From Saprospirales bacterium (GTDB lineage: Bacteria; Bacteroidota; Bacteroidia; Chitinophagales; Saprospiraceae), in assembly GCA_016711045.1 (NCBI GenBank), contig JADJTT010000003.1, positions 372,001-436,000 on the forward strand: 64,000 bases of DNA, read 5' to 3'. A program made the translations under genes and the position numbers. A model generated the notes under the pieces. The model was not told the DNA's origin, ran no database searches, and was given only the letters and a program-made list of their open reading frames with translations. Every line of letters begins with the position of its first letter. Positions within the stretch are counted from its first letter, which is position 1. Positions 1-7,938 of the stretch are shown here, piece by piece.

Positions 1-633
1 CGGCTGGAGATGATCTATCCGCTTGCATCCGGAACAAATGAGTTGCTGGCGCAAAAAATCAATGACACCCTGCAACAGACCCTCGCTCAAATTCTCTTCA
101 TGCTCAACCCGGAGGGCGATAGCACGCATAATATCGAGCAACTAGCCGATCAGTTTATCAGCAGCTATACCAGTTTTATCCAGGAGGTCCCGGATTATAG
201 CGCGGGCTGGTGGATCGAATCCTCCCATGAAGTGCATCGAAATACCGGGAAGGTGGTCTCTATTGAACTGATGGTATCCTCCTTTACCGGCGGAGCCCAC
301 CCGCTGGGATTTTCCGAAACATTTAATTTCTTCGTGCCGGAAGGGACGCCGGTCACCCTGGATAAGCTGATCACCGACCAGGAGGGTTTTCTGGCATTGG
401 TAGAAAAAGAATTCAAATTGACAAGAGGCCTTCCGGAGTCGGCCAACCTTCAGGATGAGGGCTTTTTCTACAACGAGGCCTTCGTGCTGCCGACTAATTT
501 TGTGTTCACCGAAGAAGGCCTTTACCTCATCTACAACGTGTACGATGTCGCCCCCTACGTGATGGGGCCTACGGAGATTTTAATTCCGTACACGAAGCTG
601 GAAGGCCTCCTGCAAGTCGATCAGGTCCTCTAG
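1..633 (+). CDS. DUF3298-type envelope protein, 5' end cut by the window
   Basis: The frame is open from the first base to the stop at 633. An ATG lies at position 10, but the frame continues upstream and no signal peptide is visible, so the N-terminus is probably outside the window. The middle holds the GGAHPLG motif followed by a segment rich in aromatic and hydrophobic residues, typical of DUF3298/RsiV-like domains, which are usually secreted or membrane-anchored in Bacteroidota. The C-terminal part (EILIPY) matches the usual end of that domain. The role is unknown; RsiV relatives bind lysozyme, but nothing here shows that. It converges with the sugar dehydrogenase gene, leaving 2 bp between stops. 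Confidence 0.7.
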   Translation, partial: RLEMIYPLASGTNELLAQKINDTLQQTLAQILFMLNPEGDSTHNIEQLADQFISSYTSFIQEVPDYSAGWWIESSHEVHRNTGKVVSIELMVSSFTGGAHPLGFSETFNFFVPEGTPVTLDKLITDQEGFLALVEKEFKLTRGLPESANLQDEGFFYNEAFVLPTNFVFTEEGLYLIYNVYDVAPYVMGPTEILIPYTKLEGLLQVDQVL

Positions 634-635
634 AC

Positions 636-2492
636 TTACTGCTTGACCAGTCGCTTTACCCACTTTCCTTCGGAGGTGGATAGCCGCACCCAGTAGGTTC
701 CCGCAGGCCAGCTTTCCCCATCAATAGTGTGGGAGAGCCGCGCTATTTGGCTCCACGATCGGGTCCACATCAGTTGACCATTGAATCCGAACACCTCCAG
801 TTGGCAATTCGTAGACCCCATAAACTCGAGTTGTACCTCCCAACTGTGCTGGAAAGGATTGGGGCTCACTCCCCAGTTCAGTGCCGGAGAAGGCTCTTCC
901 AGGCTTTGGACGAGCAGGAAGTAGGGGTCGGAAATGGCCGAACAGCCGGCCTCATTTGTCACTTCCACCGTATAAGGCCCATTTTGCTGAGGCATAAAGG
1001 AAGGACCCGTCGCTCCGGAAAGGGGCACCTCATCGAGATACCACTGGTAGGAAGAATACCCTTCGGGAACCGACAGAATGGTGTCATTCCATTGGATGAC
1101 GGGGGCATTAAAGATCGCTGCGGTTACTTCCAGGCACAGGTTGACCTGACATCCATTCCCTCCGGTGACCTGGGCACAATAGGCTCCAAAACCCAGGTTT
1201 TCGAGGGCTGGCCCCGTATCCTGCGTGTTCCACAAGACCGATACCGGGTCATTTACCGGCGTCCATTCGAGCAGGATCGAACCGTCCTGGTTTCCTTCGC
1301 AGCTTTCATTTTGCACACTGGCAGCTATTTCGAAGGGCGTGCCGGAGGTTTCCGTCACCCGGTAAACCCGCCCCTGTGCGTGGCCGGTCACATACAGTTC
1401 TCCCTGATAATCCTCCCCAAAAGCGGTGTATTGCAGGCTGCTTAAGGTACTGAGGGTATATACATCCCAGCCACTTGCGCCATCGGACGCGATAGACCAA
1501 AACTGCCCGTTGCAGTAATCAGCAAAGACATAATGCCCATAGAGGTTGGGGTATCGGCAACCCCGGTAGACGACCCCTCCGGTGACCGAACAGCCGCCGG
1601 ACTGGGCATGGGAATAGTCAAATACGGGAAAAATATAATTACCAATAGCCCCACAGCCGGAGGTGTTGAAGGCATGGTTTCCCTCGTAGCAGCGCCAGCC
1701 ATAGTTTTCCCCTCCCGGGCTTCCGGCCGGTTGGAAATCGATTTCCTCCCAATCTCCCTGTCCGACATCCCCGATCCAGAGGTCGCCTGTCAGCCGGTCG
1801 AAGCTGAAACGCCATGGATTGCGCACTCCCACTGCCCAAATCTCATCCCGGATGCCGTCGGTTGGATCGGCAAAGGGATTGTCGGGCGGAATGGCATAGG
1901 AAAGGCCAGGGTCCTGGTTGTCGACATCGATGCGGAGCATTTTACCCAGCAAGGAGGTGAGGGTTTGTCCGTTATTCTGAGGATCATTGGCCGAACCGCC
2001 ATCGCCCATACCGATATACAAGTAGCCATCGGGACCAAAAGCCACATTTCCTCCGTTATGATTACTGAAAGGCTGGCTGATGGTGAGCAACACTTGCTCG
2101 CTGTTTGGGTTGGCTACATTGGGATTGGTAGGGTCGACGCTAAAGCGGGAGACCACCGTTGCGCCGCCTGTACCGGTATAATTTACGAAAAAATAGCCGT
2201 TGTTGGCATAGTCGGGGTGAAAGGCCAGACCAAGCAGCCCCCGTTCGTTGCCCGAATCATTTACCGGGCCGGAGATATCCAAAAAAGGCGTAGGCAAAAT
2301 CTGGCCATTTTCATCGAGGATACGAATGAGGCCGTTTTGCTGGGTGATGAATAACCGACTGTCATTGGCATGGGAAATGGCAACCGGTTTGTAGAATCCG
2401 GAGGCTACAATTTCAAGGGCGATCTGCGGTTGTGCGCACAGAAAGCCTGTCAAACCAAAAAATCCAATTAGCGTAATGATACTTTTTTTCAT
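636..2492 (-). CDS. PQQ-type glucose/sorbosone dehydrogenase with T9SS sorting tail
   Basis: 618 residues from the ATG at 2492. An upstream extension of 13 residues was rejected because MKKSIITLIGFFGLTG starts a clean signal peptide ending near CAQ. Residues about 25-370 are a six-bladed GSDH propeller: the motifs GLLGLAFHPDY, HNGGNVAFGPDG, GMGDGG, GVRNPWRFS and GDVGQGDWEEID are all visible. Two Ig/SprB-like segments follow, and the last 75 residues begin SPNPF and read as a type A T9SS C-terminal domain. The enzyme is therefore probably exported through the outer membrane and oxidises a sugar or aldose with PQQ; substrate unknown. It diverges from the next gene with 58 bp between the starts. 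Confidence 0.85.
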   Translation of the reverse strand: MKKSIITLIGFFGLTGFLCAQPQIALEIVASGFYKPVAISHANDSRLFITQQNGLIRILDENGQILPTPFLDISGPVNDSGNERGLLGLAFHPDYANNGYFFVNYTGTGGATVVSRFSVDPTNPNVANPNSEQVLLTISQPFSNHNGGNVAFGPDGYLYIGMGDGGSANDPQNNGQTLTSLLGKMLRIDVDNQDPGLSYAIPPDNPFADPTDGIRDEIWAVGVRNPWRFSFDRLTGDLWIGDVGQGDWEEIDFQPAGSPGGENYGWRCYEGNHAFNTSGCGAIGNYIFPVFDYSHAQSGGCSVTGGVVYRGCRYPNLYGHYVFADYCNGQFWSIASDGASGWDVYTLSTLSSLQYTAFGEDYQGELYVTGHAQGRVYRVTETSGTPFEIAASVQNESCEGNQDGSILLEWTPVNDPVSVLWNTQDTGPALENLGFGAYCAQVTGGNGCQVNLCLEVTAAIFNAPVIQWNDTILSVPEGYSSYQWYLDEVPLSGATGPSFMPQQNGPYTVEVTNEAGCSAISDPYFLLVQSLEEPSPALNWGVSPNPFQHSWEVQLEFMGSTNCQLEVFGFNGQLMWTRSWSQIARLSHTIDGESWPAGTYWVRLSTSEGKWVKRLVKQ

Positions 2493-2550
2493 AGCTGGAT
2501 GGCATTTTTTTCGCAATTTTGCTGAATACACTGTAAATAAAGATCACTCT

Positions 2551-3444
2551 ATGATACGACTTTGTTTAGTTTTCGCCCTGTTGGCTGGTCCCGTTCTGCA
2601 TCTTTCCGCCCAGATCTATACCAGCCACGTGTACTTGTTTACCTTGAAAACCGAGAACGACAAGTTGCGGCTGAGTAGCCCCAAGATGCTGACGGGTTTC
2701 AATCCGATCGGCTACAATAACCAACCCTTTTGGGTCTCCAATGAGGAGCTTTACCTCACGGTACGGACACTGAAAGATACATCTCAAACGGATATTTACG
2801 CCCTAAATCTCGCCAATGGCACCAAAATGCGCATGACGGCGACAAAAGAATCGGAATATTCGCCGATGTTGACCCCCAATCCCTACTTCTTTTCCGCAGT
2901 GCGGGTAGAGAGCGATGCCGACAAGACCCAACGGCTATGGCAGTTCCCCATTGACCGGCTCGAGAAAGGCAAACCGGTATTCCCCACCATCCGGAATATC
3001 GGTTACTGCTGCTGGATCAACCAGCGCAACGTGCTGCTGTATATCGACGGCAACCCCAACCTGATGATCATCGCCAATACCACCGACGGATCCTTTAAAA
3101 AGATTACCAGCGACATTGGCCGGTGCTTTCAGCGGATGAAGAACGGTAATGTGGCTTTTGTCAAGAAGGAAAGCCCCACCAAGTGGTCCCTCTGCGAACT
3201 CAATTTGCTGGACCCCAACTTCGGCTTTAAGCCAATCACGGGAACTCTTGACGGCAGCGAAGATTTTGCCATTCTCAGCGACGGCTCCTTTCTGATGGGA
3301 AGTGCCAGCAAGCTCTATCGCTATGATCCGACAAAAAACGATGAGGGATGGGTCGAAATTGCCGACCTGAGAAGTTACAACATCAAATCCATTACCCGCC
3401 TGGCGGTTAGTCAGGACGGAAAATTAGCCCTTGTTGGGCAATAA
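2551..3444 (+). CDS. secreted TolB/WD40-like beta-propeller protein
   Basis: 297 residues from the ATG at 2551, chosen because MIRLCLVFALLAGPVLHLSAQ is a good signal peptide; the longer frame from 2476 overlaps the divergent gene. The mature part has repeated blades such as QPFWVSNEELYLTVR and EYSPMLTPNPYFFS, the pattern of PD40/TolB-like propellers. No catalytic residues are recognisable. It is the first gene of a compact three-gene run with the DUF1684 protein (10 bp gap) and the subtilase (11 bp gap), so the three probably share a transcript. Function unknown. Confidence 0.75.
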   Translation: MIRLCLVFALLAGPVLHLSAQIYTSHVYLFTLKTENDKLRLSSPKMLTGFNPIGYNNQPFWVSNEELYLTVRTLKDTSQTDIYALNLANGTKMRMTATKESEYSPMLTPNPYFFSAVRVESDADKTQRLWQFPIDRLEKGKPVFPTIRNIGYCCWINQRNVLLYIDGNPNLMIIANTTDGSFKKITSDIGRCFQRMKNGNVAFVKKESPTKWSLCELNLLDPNFGFKPITGTLDGSEDFAILSDGSFLMGSASKLYRYDPTKNDEGWVEIADLRSYNIKSITRLAVSQDGKLALVGQ

Positions 3445-3454
3445 CCCTTCCGCT

Positions 3455-4069
3455 ATGCGATTGGCTTTTTTCAGCTTCCTGGGAGGACTGTGCCTGCTTT
3501 CCACCCCTTTGTCCGGACAAGTAGACAGCAGTTATGTGGCAGAAATCCTGCAACACCGCCAGGATTATGCCCGGGATTTGATCGAGGGAGAACGGGCGCC
3601 GCTCCGGGCCAGAGACACGGCCTATCTCGATTTTTTTCCGCCTGATCCGGCATACAAGGTACTGGCCGATTTCACCTCCACTCCGGAAGCGGAGCCCTTC
3701 GAGATGCCTACCTCCAGCGGTCGCACCAAGACCTTCGTCCAATACGGGTGGTTACATTTTTCGCTGGCTGCTGATACCTTCCGGCTGGCCGTGTATCGAA
3801 ACCTGATGCTGACCATGGATATCTACAAAAAACACCTCTTCCTTCCTTTCAAAGACGGAAGCAGCGGCGAGTCGACCTACGGGGGTGGCCGGTATCTCGA
3901 TCTTTCCATGGAAAATATCCAGGACGGAAAAATTATACTCAATTTCAATTTGGCATATAATCCCTATTGTGCCTTTTCCAATGGGTATAACTGCCCTATT
4001 CCCCCATCCGTGAACAGGCTCGACGTGGCAATTGAGGCAGGGGAAAAAGCGTTTACAAAGGACCACTAG
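3455..4069 (+). CDS. DUF1684 family secreted protein
   Basis: 204 residues from the ATG at 3455, with signal peptide MRLAFFSFLGGLCLLSTPLSGQ. The family signature is clear: an FFPPDPAYKV segment, then STYGGGRYLDL, then FNLAYNPYCAFSNGYNCPIPP and a C-terminal AGEKAF. DUF1684 proteins are widespread in Bacteroidota and Actinobacteria. Their biochemical role is unknown. The conserved Cys pair around the NPYC/YNCPIPP segment may be structural. It sits between the propeller protein and the subtilase in a tight plus-strand run. Confidence 0.85.
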   Translation: MRLAFFSFLGGLCLLSTPLSGQVDSSYVAEILQHRQDYARDLIEGERAPLRARDTAYLDFFPPDPAYKVLADFTSTPEAEPFEMPTSSGRTKTFVQYGWLHFSLAADTFRLAVYRNLMLTMDIYKKHLFLPFKDGSSGESTYGGGRYLDLSMENIQDGKIILNFNLAYNPYCAFSNGYNCPIPPSVNRLDVAIEAGEKAFTKDH

Positions 4070-4080
4070 AATTCTGCTGC

Positions 4081-5709
4081 ATGAAGTTACTTTTCGCCTG
4101 CCTGTGCACACTTTCCCTGCTTCCGTTATGGGGGCAACCCACCGTGCTTCCTTCCCAAAAAGAAGGAGAATGGATACTCATGACGGCTCCCGAATCCGGG
4201 CGTCCTGCGATAGATCCGGCGATTCTGGTCCGGCCGCTCTCGGCAGAAGCCGGCGCTTATTTGCTCCGTTTCCCGGAAGCCCAGGAGGCAGTCTTGTCTC
4301 TTCAGATGAGCAAGCTTCCCGGCTTTATCGCCCTTCAACCCAACTACTACCTCTCCGCCCGCAGTATAGAACCTAACGATCCCTATTTTGGATCCCAATG
4401 GACCCTGGCCCGCATTCAGGCTCCGGAGACCTGGGAATTTACCACCGGGGGCAGCACGGCCCTGGGCGACCCCATCGTGGTGGCAGTGATGGATGACGGG
4501 TTTGACCTGGAGCATCCGGATCTGGTGGACAACCTGTGGGTAAATGAAATCGAACAGCAGGGTATCCCCGGGCTGGATGACGATGAAAACGGTTATGTGG
4601 ACGATGTGCAGGGTTGGAATTTTGATTCGGAAACGAACAATCTGCCCATAAAATCCCACGGAACCGCGGTGCTGGGCATTCTGGGTGCATCGGGCAACAA
4701 TGGAACCGGGATAGCCGGAATCAACTGGAACGTCAAGATCATCCCCATGGTCGTGCGCACGATCGGCGATATGATCGAGGCATATGCCTATGTCTACCAA
4801 TTTCGGAAAAAGAACAATGAAACCGCAGGAATGGGGGGTGCACTGGTGGTAACGACCAGCGCTTCCCTGGGTTTCAACAAGGTTTTTTGCACCGATTTTC
4901 CTGCCCTTCAGTCGATTTTGGACTCGCTTGGGCAAATCGGCGTGCTCAATGTGGCTGCTACGGCCAATGGAGATTGGAACGTGGATGAATTGGGCGACAT
5001 TCCCACCTCCTGTCCATCGGAATCCCTGATAGCCGTGACCAATGCCGACCGGGATGACGAGAAATTTGAGCAGGCAGCCTATGGGGCTTTATCGATCGAC
5101 CTGGCAGCGCCGGGAGGAGCCCCCGAACAGGGGACATTCACAACGTACCCGCCCGGCGCCTACGAGGAGAACTTCGGTGGCACCTCCGCAGCCTGCCCAC
5201 ACGTGTCGGGGGGGGTGGCTTTGCTCTATTCCATTCCCAGCGCTGTGTTTGCCCAGCTGGTAAGAGAAAACCCCGCAGAAGCGGCCCGGGTCATCAAGGA
5301 AGCCATCCTGGAGGGAGCAGATAAGCTGGATGCCTTCCAGGGCATCACGCGGAGTGGAGGGCGGCTCAACCTGTACAAAAGCGCCCTTTACCTGCACGGT
5401 TATTCTCAGCAGATCGCCTTACCTGACCCGGGGCAGTATTCCGACCGCCGGCGATTAATCAGGGTTTTTCCCAACCCCCTTTCTTCCGGGGAGCCCCTTC
5501 AGATCGTCTATGGATCCAGAGAGTTGGCGCCTGTGACCGTGCGCCTTTTCAATTCGTTGGGGCAATTGTTGCAGGAATACACCCACACCCCAGTTCCTTT
5601 TACCGCGCAGCAATTTTCCCTGCCGACGGCCAACCTGGCCGCGGGCGCGTATTGGGTAGTGCTGGAAAATGGGATTAGTCCGTTGAGTTTCAAGCTGATC
5701 GTTTTTTAA
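4081..5709 (+). CDS. subtilisin-like serine protease (S8) with T9SS sorting tail
   Basis: 542 residues. Signal peptide to about residue 18 (LPLWGQ). An inhibitor-like propeptide covers about 25-95, and the S8 domain about 105-430. The catalytic triad is visible as Asp138 (VAVMDDGFD), His193 (SHGTAVLGI) and Ser369 (GGTSAACPHVSG), with the oxyanion Asn near 296. The last 80 residues start VFPNPLSSG and end with a GAYWVVLENG-type strand pattern, a type A T9SS sorting domain. The enzyme is therefore expected on the cell surface or outside the cell. It is the last gene of a three-gene run. Confidence 0.92.
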   Translation: MKLLFACLCTLSLLPLWGQPTVLPSQKEGEWILMTAPESGRPAIDPAILVRPLSAEAGAYLLRFPEAQEAVLSLQMSKLPGFIALQPNYYLSARSIEPNDPYFGSQWTLARIQAPETWEFTTGGSTALGDPIVVAVMDDGFDLEHPDLVDNLWVNEIEQQGIPGLDDDENGYVDDVQGWNFDSETNNLPIKSHGTAVLGILGASGNNGTGIAGINWNVKIIPMVVRTIGDMIEAYAYVYQFRKKNNETAGMGGALVVTTSASLGFNKVFCTDFPALQSILDSLGQIGVLNVAATANGDWNVDELGDIPTSCPSESLIAVTNADRDDEKFEQAAYGALSIDLAAPGGAPEQGTFTTYPPGAYEENFGGTSAACPHVSGGVALLYSIPSAVFAQLVRENPAEAARVIKEAILEGADKLDAFQGITRSGGRLNLYKSALYLHGYSQQIALPDPGQYSDRRRLIRVFPNPLSSGEPLQIVYGSRELAPVTVRLFNSLGQLLQEYTHTPVPFTAQQFSLPTANLAAGAYWVVLENGISPLSFKLIVF

Positions 5710-5757
5710 CGCAAAAAAAACTTTTTCAACGAGCGGAACTATTTTTTCAAAAAAGGC

Positions 5758-5788
5758 TTTACTAAGACGTATAGAACCCTTATCTTTG
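5758..5788 (+). promoter_or_regulatory. putative promoter of the tRNA-Arg/rpmB unit
   Basis: The -7 element TATCTTTG at 5781-5788 fits the Bacteroidota consensus TAnnTTTG exactly. A -33 element TTTA (one mismatch to TTTG) lies at 5758-5761, with a 19-base spacer. The predicted start of transcription is a few bases before the tRNA. Confidence 0.6.
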
Positions 5789-5801
5789 CCTCCGCATTTG
5801 A

Positions 5802-5901
5802 AAAAAGGGCCTCGTAGCTTAATGGATAGAGCATCTGACTACGGATCAGAAGGTTGAAGGTTCGACTCCTTCCGAGGTCACTAGTACACAGGGCCCTTTT
5901 T
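5802..5901 (+). repeat. 10-bp inverted repeat enclosing tRNA-Arg, with terminator-like 3' arm
   Basis: AAAAAGGGCC at 5802-5811 is the exact reverse complement of GGCCCTTTTT at 5892-5901. The left arm includes the first four bases of the mature tRNA. In the precursor this stem would compete with the acceptor stem. Its T-run 3' arm could also act as a weak terminator before rpmB. Confidence 0.6.
5808..5880 (+). tRNA. tRNA-Arg(ACG)
   Basis: A 73-base cloverleaf. The acceptor stem GGCCTCG pairs with CGAGGTC (one G-U pair), the discriminator is A5880, and CCA is not encoded. The anticodon loop CTACGGA carries ACG at 5841-5843, which reads CGN arginine codons after A-to-I editing by TadA. The T arm has GGTTCGACTCC. 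An inverted repeat flanks and partly overlaps the gene (see findings). Confidence 0.95.
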
Positions 5902-5941
5902 GCAGGCCTATATTGATTATAACGAGAAAAACGAACGTACA

Positions 5942-6190
5942 ATGTCGAAGGTTTGTCAGTTAACGGGAAAGCGTCCGATGTACGGAAATAACGTTTCACA
6001 CTCCAACCGGAAAACACGCCGCCGCTTTGAACCAAATTTGCAGCGCAAGCGTTTTTTCATTCCGGAGATAGACAAGTGGGTGACGCTCCGTATTTCTATG
6101 CACGCACTCCGGACCATCAACAAGAAGGGTATTCATGCCTACCTGACTGAACTCAAGCAGGCAGGAGTGGATATTGGAGTGGAAATTTGA
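5942..6190 (+). CDS. rpmB: 50S ribosomal protein L28
   Basis: 82 residues from the ATG at 5942; the longer frame from 5900 adds residues that the family lacks. It starts MSKVCQLTGKRPMYGNNVSHS, the standard L28 N-terminus with TGK and NNVSHS, followed by the RRRFEPNLQRKRFF core and a basic body. A single Cys remains and no zinc knuckle is present. L28 is a component of the large ribosomal subunit. It is first in the conserved Bacteroidota run rpmB-rpmG-DUF4295-ftsY. Confidence 0.96.
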   Translation: MSKVCQLTGKRPMYGNNVSHSNRKTRRRFEPNLQRKRFFIPEIDKWVTLRISMHALRTINKKGIHAYLTELKQAGVDIGVEI

Positions 6191-6218
6191 TTTTTGAACA
6201 ATGTAAATTGGTCCAGCA

Positions 6219-6407
6219 ATGGCAAAGAAGAGTAAAGGCAACCGTCACCAGATAATTTTGGAATGTACCGAGCACAAAACCACCGGTTTGCCTGGTACTT
6301 CCCGCTATGTCACGCAAAAAAACCGGAAGAACACCCCGGATCGTCTGGAGTTGAAAAAATTCAACCCCGTTCTGAAGCGCATGACCTTGCATCGGGAAAT
6401 TAAATAA
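6219..6407 (+). CDS. rpmG: 50S ribosomal protein L33
   Basis: 62 residues starting MAKKSKGNRHQIILECTEHK. The family pattern RYVTQKNRKNTPDRLELKKFNP is followed by the usual short C-terminus. Only one Cys is left of the four zinc-ribbon cysteines, so this is a C-minus form, common in genomes with more than one L33 or limited zinc. It lies 28 bp after rpmB. Confidence 0.96.
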   Translation: MAKKSKGNRHQIILECTEHKTTGLPGTSRYVTQKNRKNTPDRLELKKFNPVLKRMTLHREIK

Positions 6408-6460
6408 CCTATCTTTGGATAGTTAGTACTTGTTTTCGCAATCAATTTAATTTTTAAGTA

Positions 6461-6634
6461 ATGGCAAAGGTTTCTAAAAACGCAAAAGTAGCTCAGCGTG
6501 CCGGTAATGTCGGTTCGGGTCGTGATCATGTGAAAGTGGTAAAAAGCGTTAAAGACCCTAAAACGGGGAAATACTCCTACAAGGTTTCGATCGTTCACAA
6601 AGACAAAGTGAAAGAGATTTTTGAACAGAAATAA
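6461..6634 (+). CDS. DUF4295 small basic protein
   Basis: 57 residues, MAKVSKNAKVAQRAGNVGSG to a C-terminal EIFEQK. This small, lysine-rich family is Bacteroidota-specific and nearly always lies between rpmG and ftsY, as here. It is probably ribosome-associated, but its role is unproven. It is preceded by an A/T-rich segment (TTAATTTTTAAGTA) with no Shine-Dalgarno, as usual for the phylum. Confidence 0.9.
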   Translation: MAKVSKNAKVAQRAGNVGSGRDHVKVVKSVKDPKTGKYSYKVSIVHKDKVKEIFEQK

Positions 6635-6689
6635 CACGCTGTCCATTATACCTTTCATACTCAGGGTCCTTTAATTAAGGATTTCTGTA

Positions 6690-6724
6690 CAAGGGCACGG
6701 CGAATTTCGTCGTGCCTTTGTAGT
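6690..6724 (+). terminator. putative terminator after DUF4295
   Basis: CAAGGGCACGGCG at 6690-6702 pairs with CGTCGTGCCTTTG at 6708-6720 (13 bp with two G-U pairs), followed by a weak T-rich tail. It would end the rpmB-rpmG-DUF4295 transcript. Confidence 0.5.
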
Positions 6725-6882
6725 TTAAACTCACCCCCCAGCCCCCTCTCTTGCAAAAGAGGGGGAGCGTTTTGATCTGAAAATCAATCTCTTAGACTCT
6801 AATTTGTTGATTTCCCCCAAACGTCAAACCCAAAAAGCTCCCCTTCTCTTGAAAGAGAAGGGGTCGGGGGATGAGTTTAAAA
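6723..6882. repeat. MITE-like inverted-repeat element upstream of ftsY
   Basis: Two arms of about 45-50 bp are imperfect inverted copies of each other: the left starts TTTAAACTCACCCCCCAGCC, and the right arm read on the minus strand starts TTTAAACTCATCCCCCGACC. Each arm is also a hairpin (CCCCCTCT/AGAGGGGG on the left, CCCCTTCTC/GAGAAGGGG on the right). The middle (about 65 bp) has no ORF. Together with the terminator it fills the gap of about 310 bp between DUF4295 and ftsY. No second copy was seen in the window. Confidence 0.75.
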
Positions 6883-6947
6883 AATCAAGCGATTTGGTAC
6901 AATGTTAGAAAATTCTGGATAACCTCCTTTTTAATTCCTTTATAGTT

Positions 6948-7901
6948 ATGAGCATTTTTAAAAAGTTCTTTAACAAAGAACGCGAAGCAGATCTCGACAA
7001 GGGCTTGGAAAAAACCAAGACCAATTTTTTCGATAAACTCTCCCGCGCGGTTGCCGGCAAATCCAAGGTAGACGAGGAAGTATTGGATGAACTTGAGCAA
7101 GTGCTCATCTCCTCCGATGTAGGCCTCGATACGACAGTAAAGATCATCCAGCGTATTGAAGCGCGCATCGCCCGCGATAAATACCTCAACACAAGCGAGT
7201 TGAACTCTATTTTGCGCGATGAGATCGTGCAACTCCTCGCCGATAACAACACAGATGACCTCGATGATTTCTCCCTTCCGGCATCTCCTAAGCCATACAT
7301 TATGATGGTAGTAGGCGTCAATGGGGTGGGAAAAACAACCACTATCGGCAAGCTGGCCTACCAGTTCAAACTCCAGGGCAAATCAGTGGTCGTCGGCGCC
7401 GGCGACACCTTCCGGGCTGCGGCTGTCGACCAGCTGAAGATCTGGTCTGACCGTGTCGGGTGCCATTTTTACAGCAAGGGGATGAATACCGACCCGGCCG
7501 CTGTAGCTTATGAAACCGTGCAATACGCAGTGAAGAACAACCTCGACGTAGCGATCATCGACACCGCCGGGCGACTCCATACGAAGATCAACCTCATGAA
7601 CGAGCTGACAAAGATCAAACGCTCGATCGATAAGAGCCTGAGCGGGGCCCCGCACGAAGTGATACTGGTACTCGATGCCACCACCGGCCAAAACGCTATC
7701 GAACAAGCCAAACAATTTACCGCAGCCACCGAAGTATCGGCCCTCGCACTCACCAAACTAGATGGCACCGCCAAAGGCGGCGTCGTGCTCGGCATCTCCG
7801 ATCAGTTCAAAATTCCGATCAAATACATCGGGGTGGGAGAAGCTATTGACAAACTGCAGGTGTTTAACAAGCAAATTTTTGTGGAAAGCCTCTTTAAATA
7901 A
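6948..7901 (+). CDS. ftsY: signal recognition particle receptor FtsY
   Basis: 317 residues. The N-terminal helical N domain covers about 20-100, with ISSDVGLDTT. The G domain has the P-loop GVNGVGKTT (123-131), GDTFRAAAVDQL, DTAGRLHT, the TKLDGTAKGG motif and the C-terminal GVGEAIDKLQVF. It lacks the long acidic A domain of enterobacterial FtsY; the acidic stretch is reduced to a few residues. It docks SRP-ribosome complexes at the inner membrane by GTP-dependent pairing with Ffh. It is followed directly by a strong shared terminator. Confidence 0.97.
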   Translation: MSIFKKFFNKEREADLDKGLEKTKTNFFDKLSRAVAGKSKVDEEVLDELEQVLISSDVGLDTTVKIIQRIEARIARDKYLNTSELNSILRDEIVQLLADNNTDDLDDFSLPASPKPYIMMVVGVNGVGKTTTIGKLAYQFKLQGKSVVVGAGDTFRAAAVDQLKIWSDRVGCHFYSKGMNTDPAAVAYETVQYAVKNNLDVAIIDTAGRLHTKINLMNELTKIKRSIDKSLSGAPHEVILVLDATTGQNAIEQAKQFTAATEVSALALTKLDGTAKGGVVLGISDQFKIPIKYIGVGEAIDKLQVFNKQIFVESLFK

Positions 7902-7938
7902 AAAAAGAAAGCAAGGGGCACCCCTTGCTTTCTTTTTT
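7902..7938. terminator. bidirectional terminator between ftsY and the sugar transferase
   Basis: GAAAGCAAGGGG pairs with CCCCTTGCTTTC around a very short loop, with A-run before and T-run after, so it can stop transcription from both converging genes. Confidence 0.9.
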
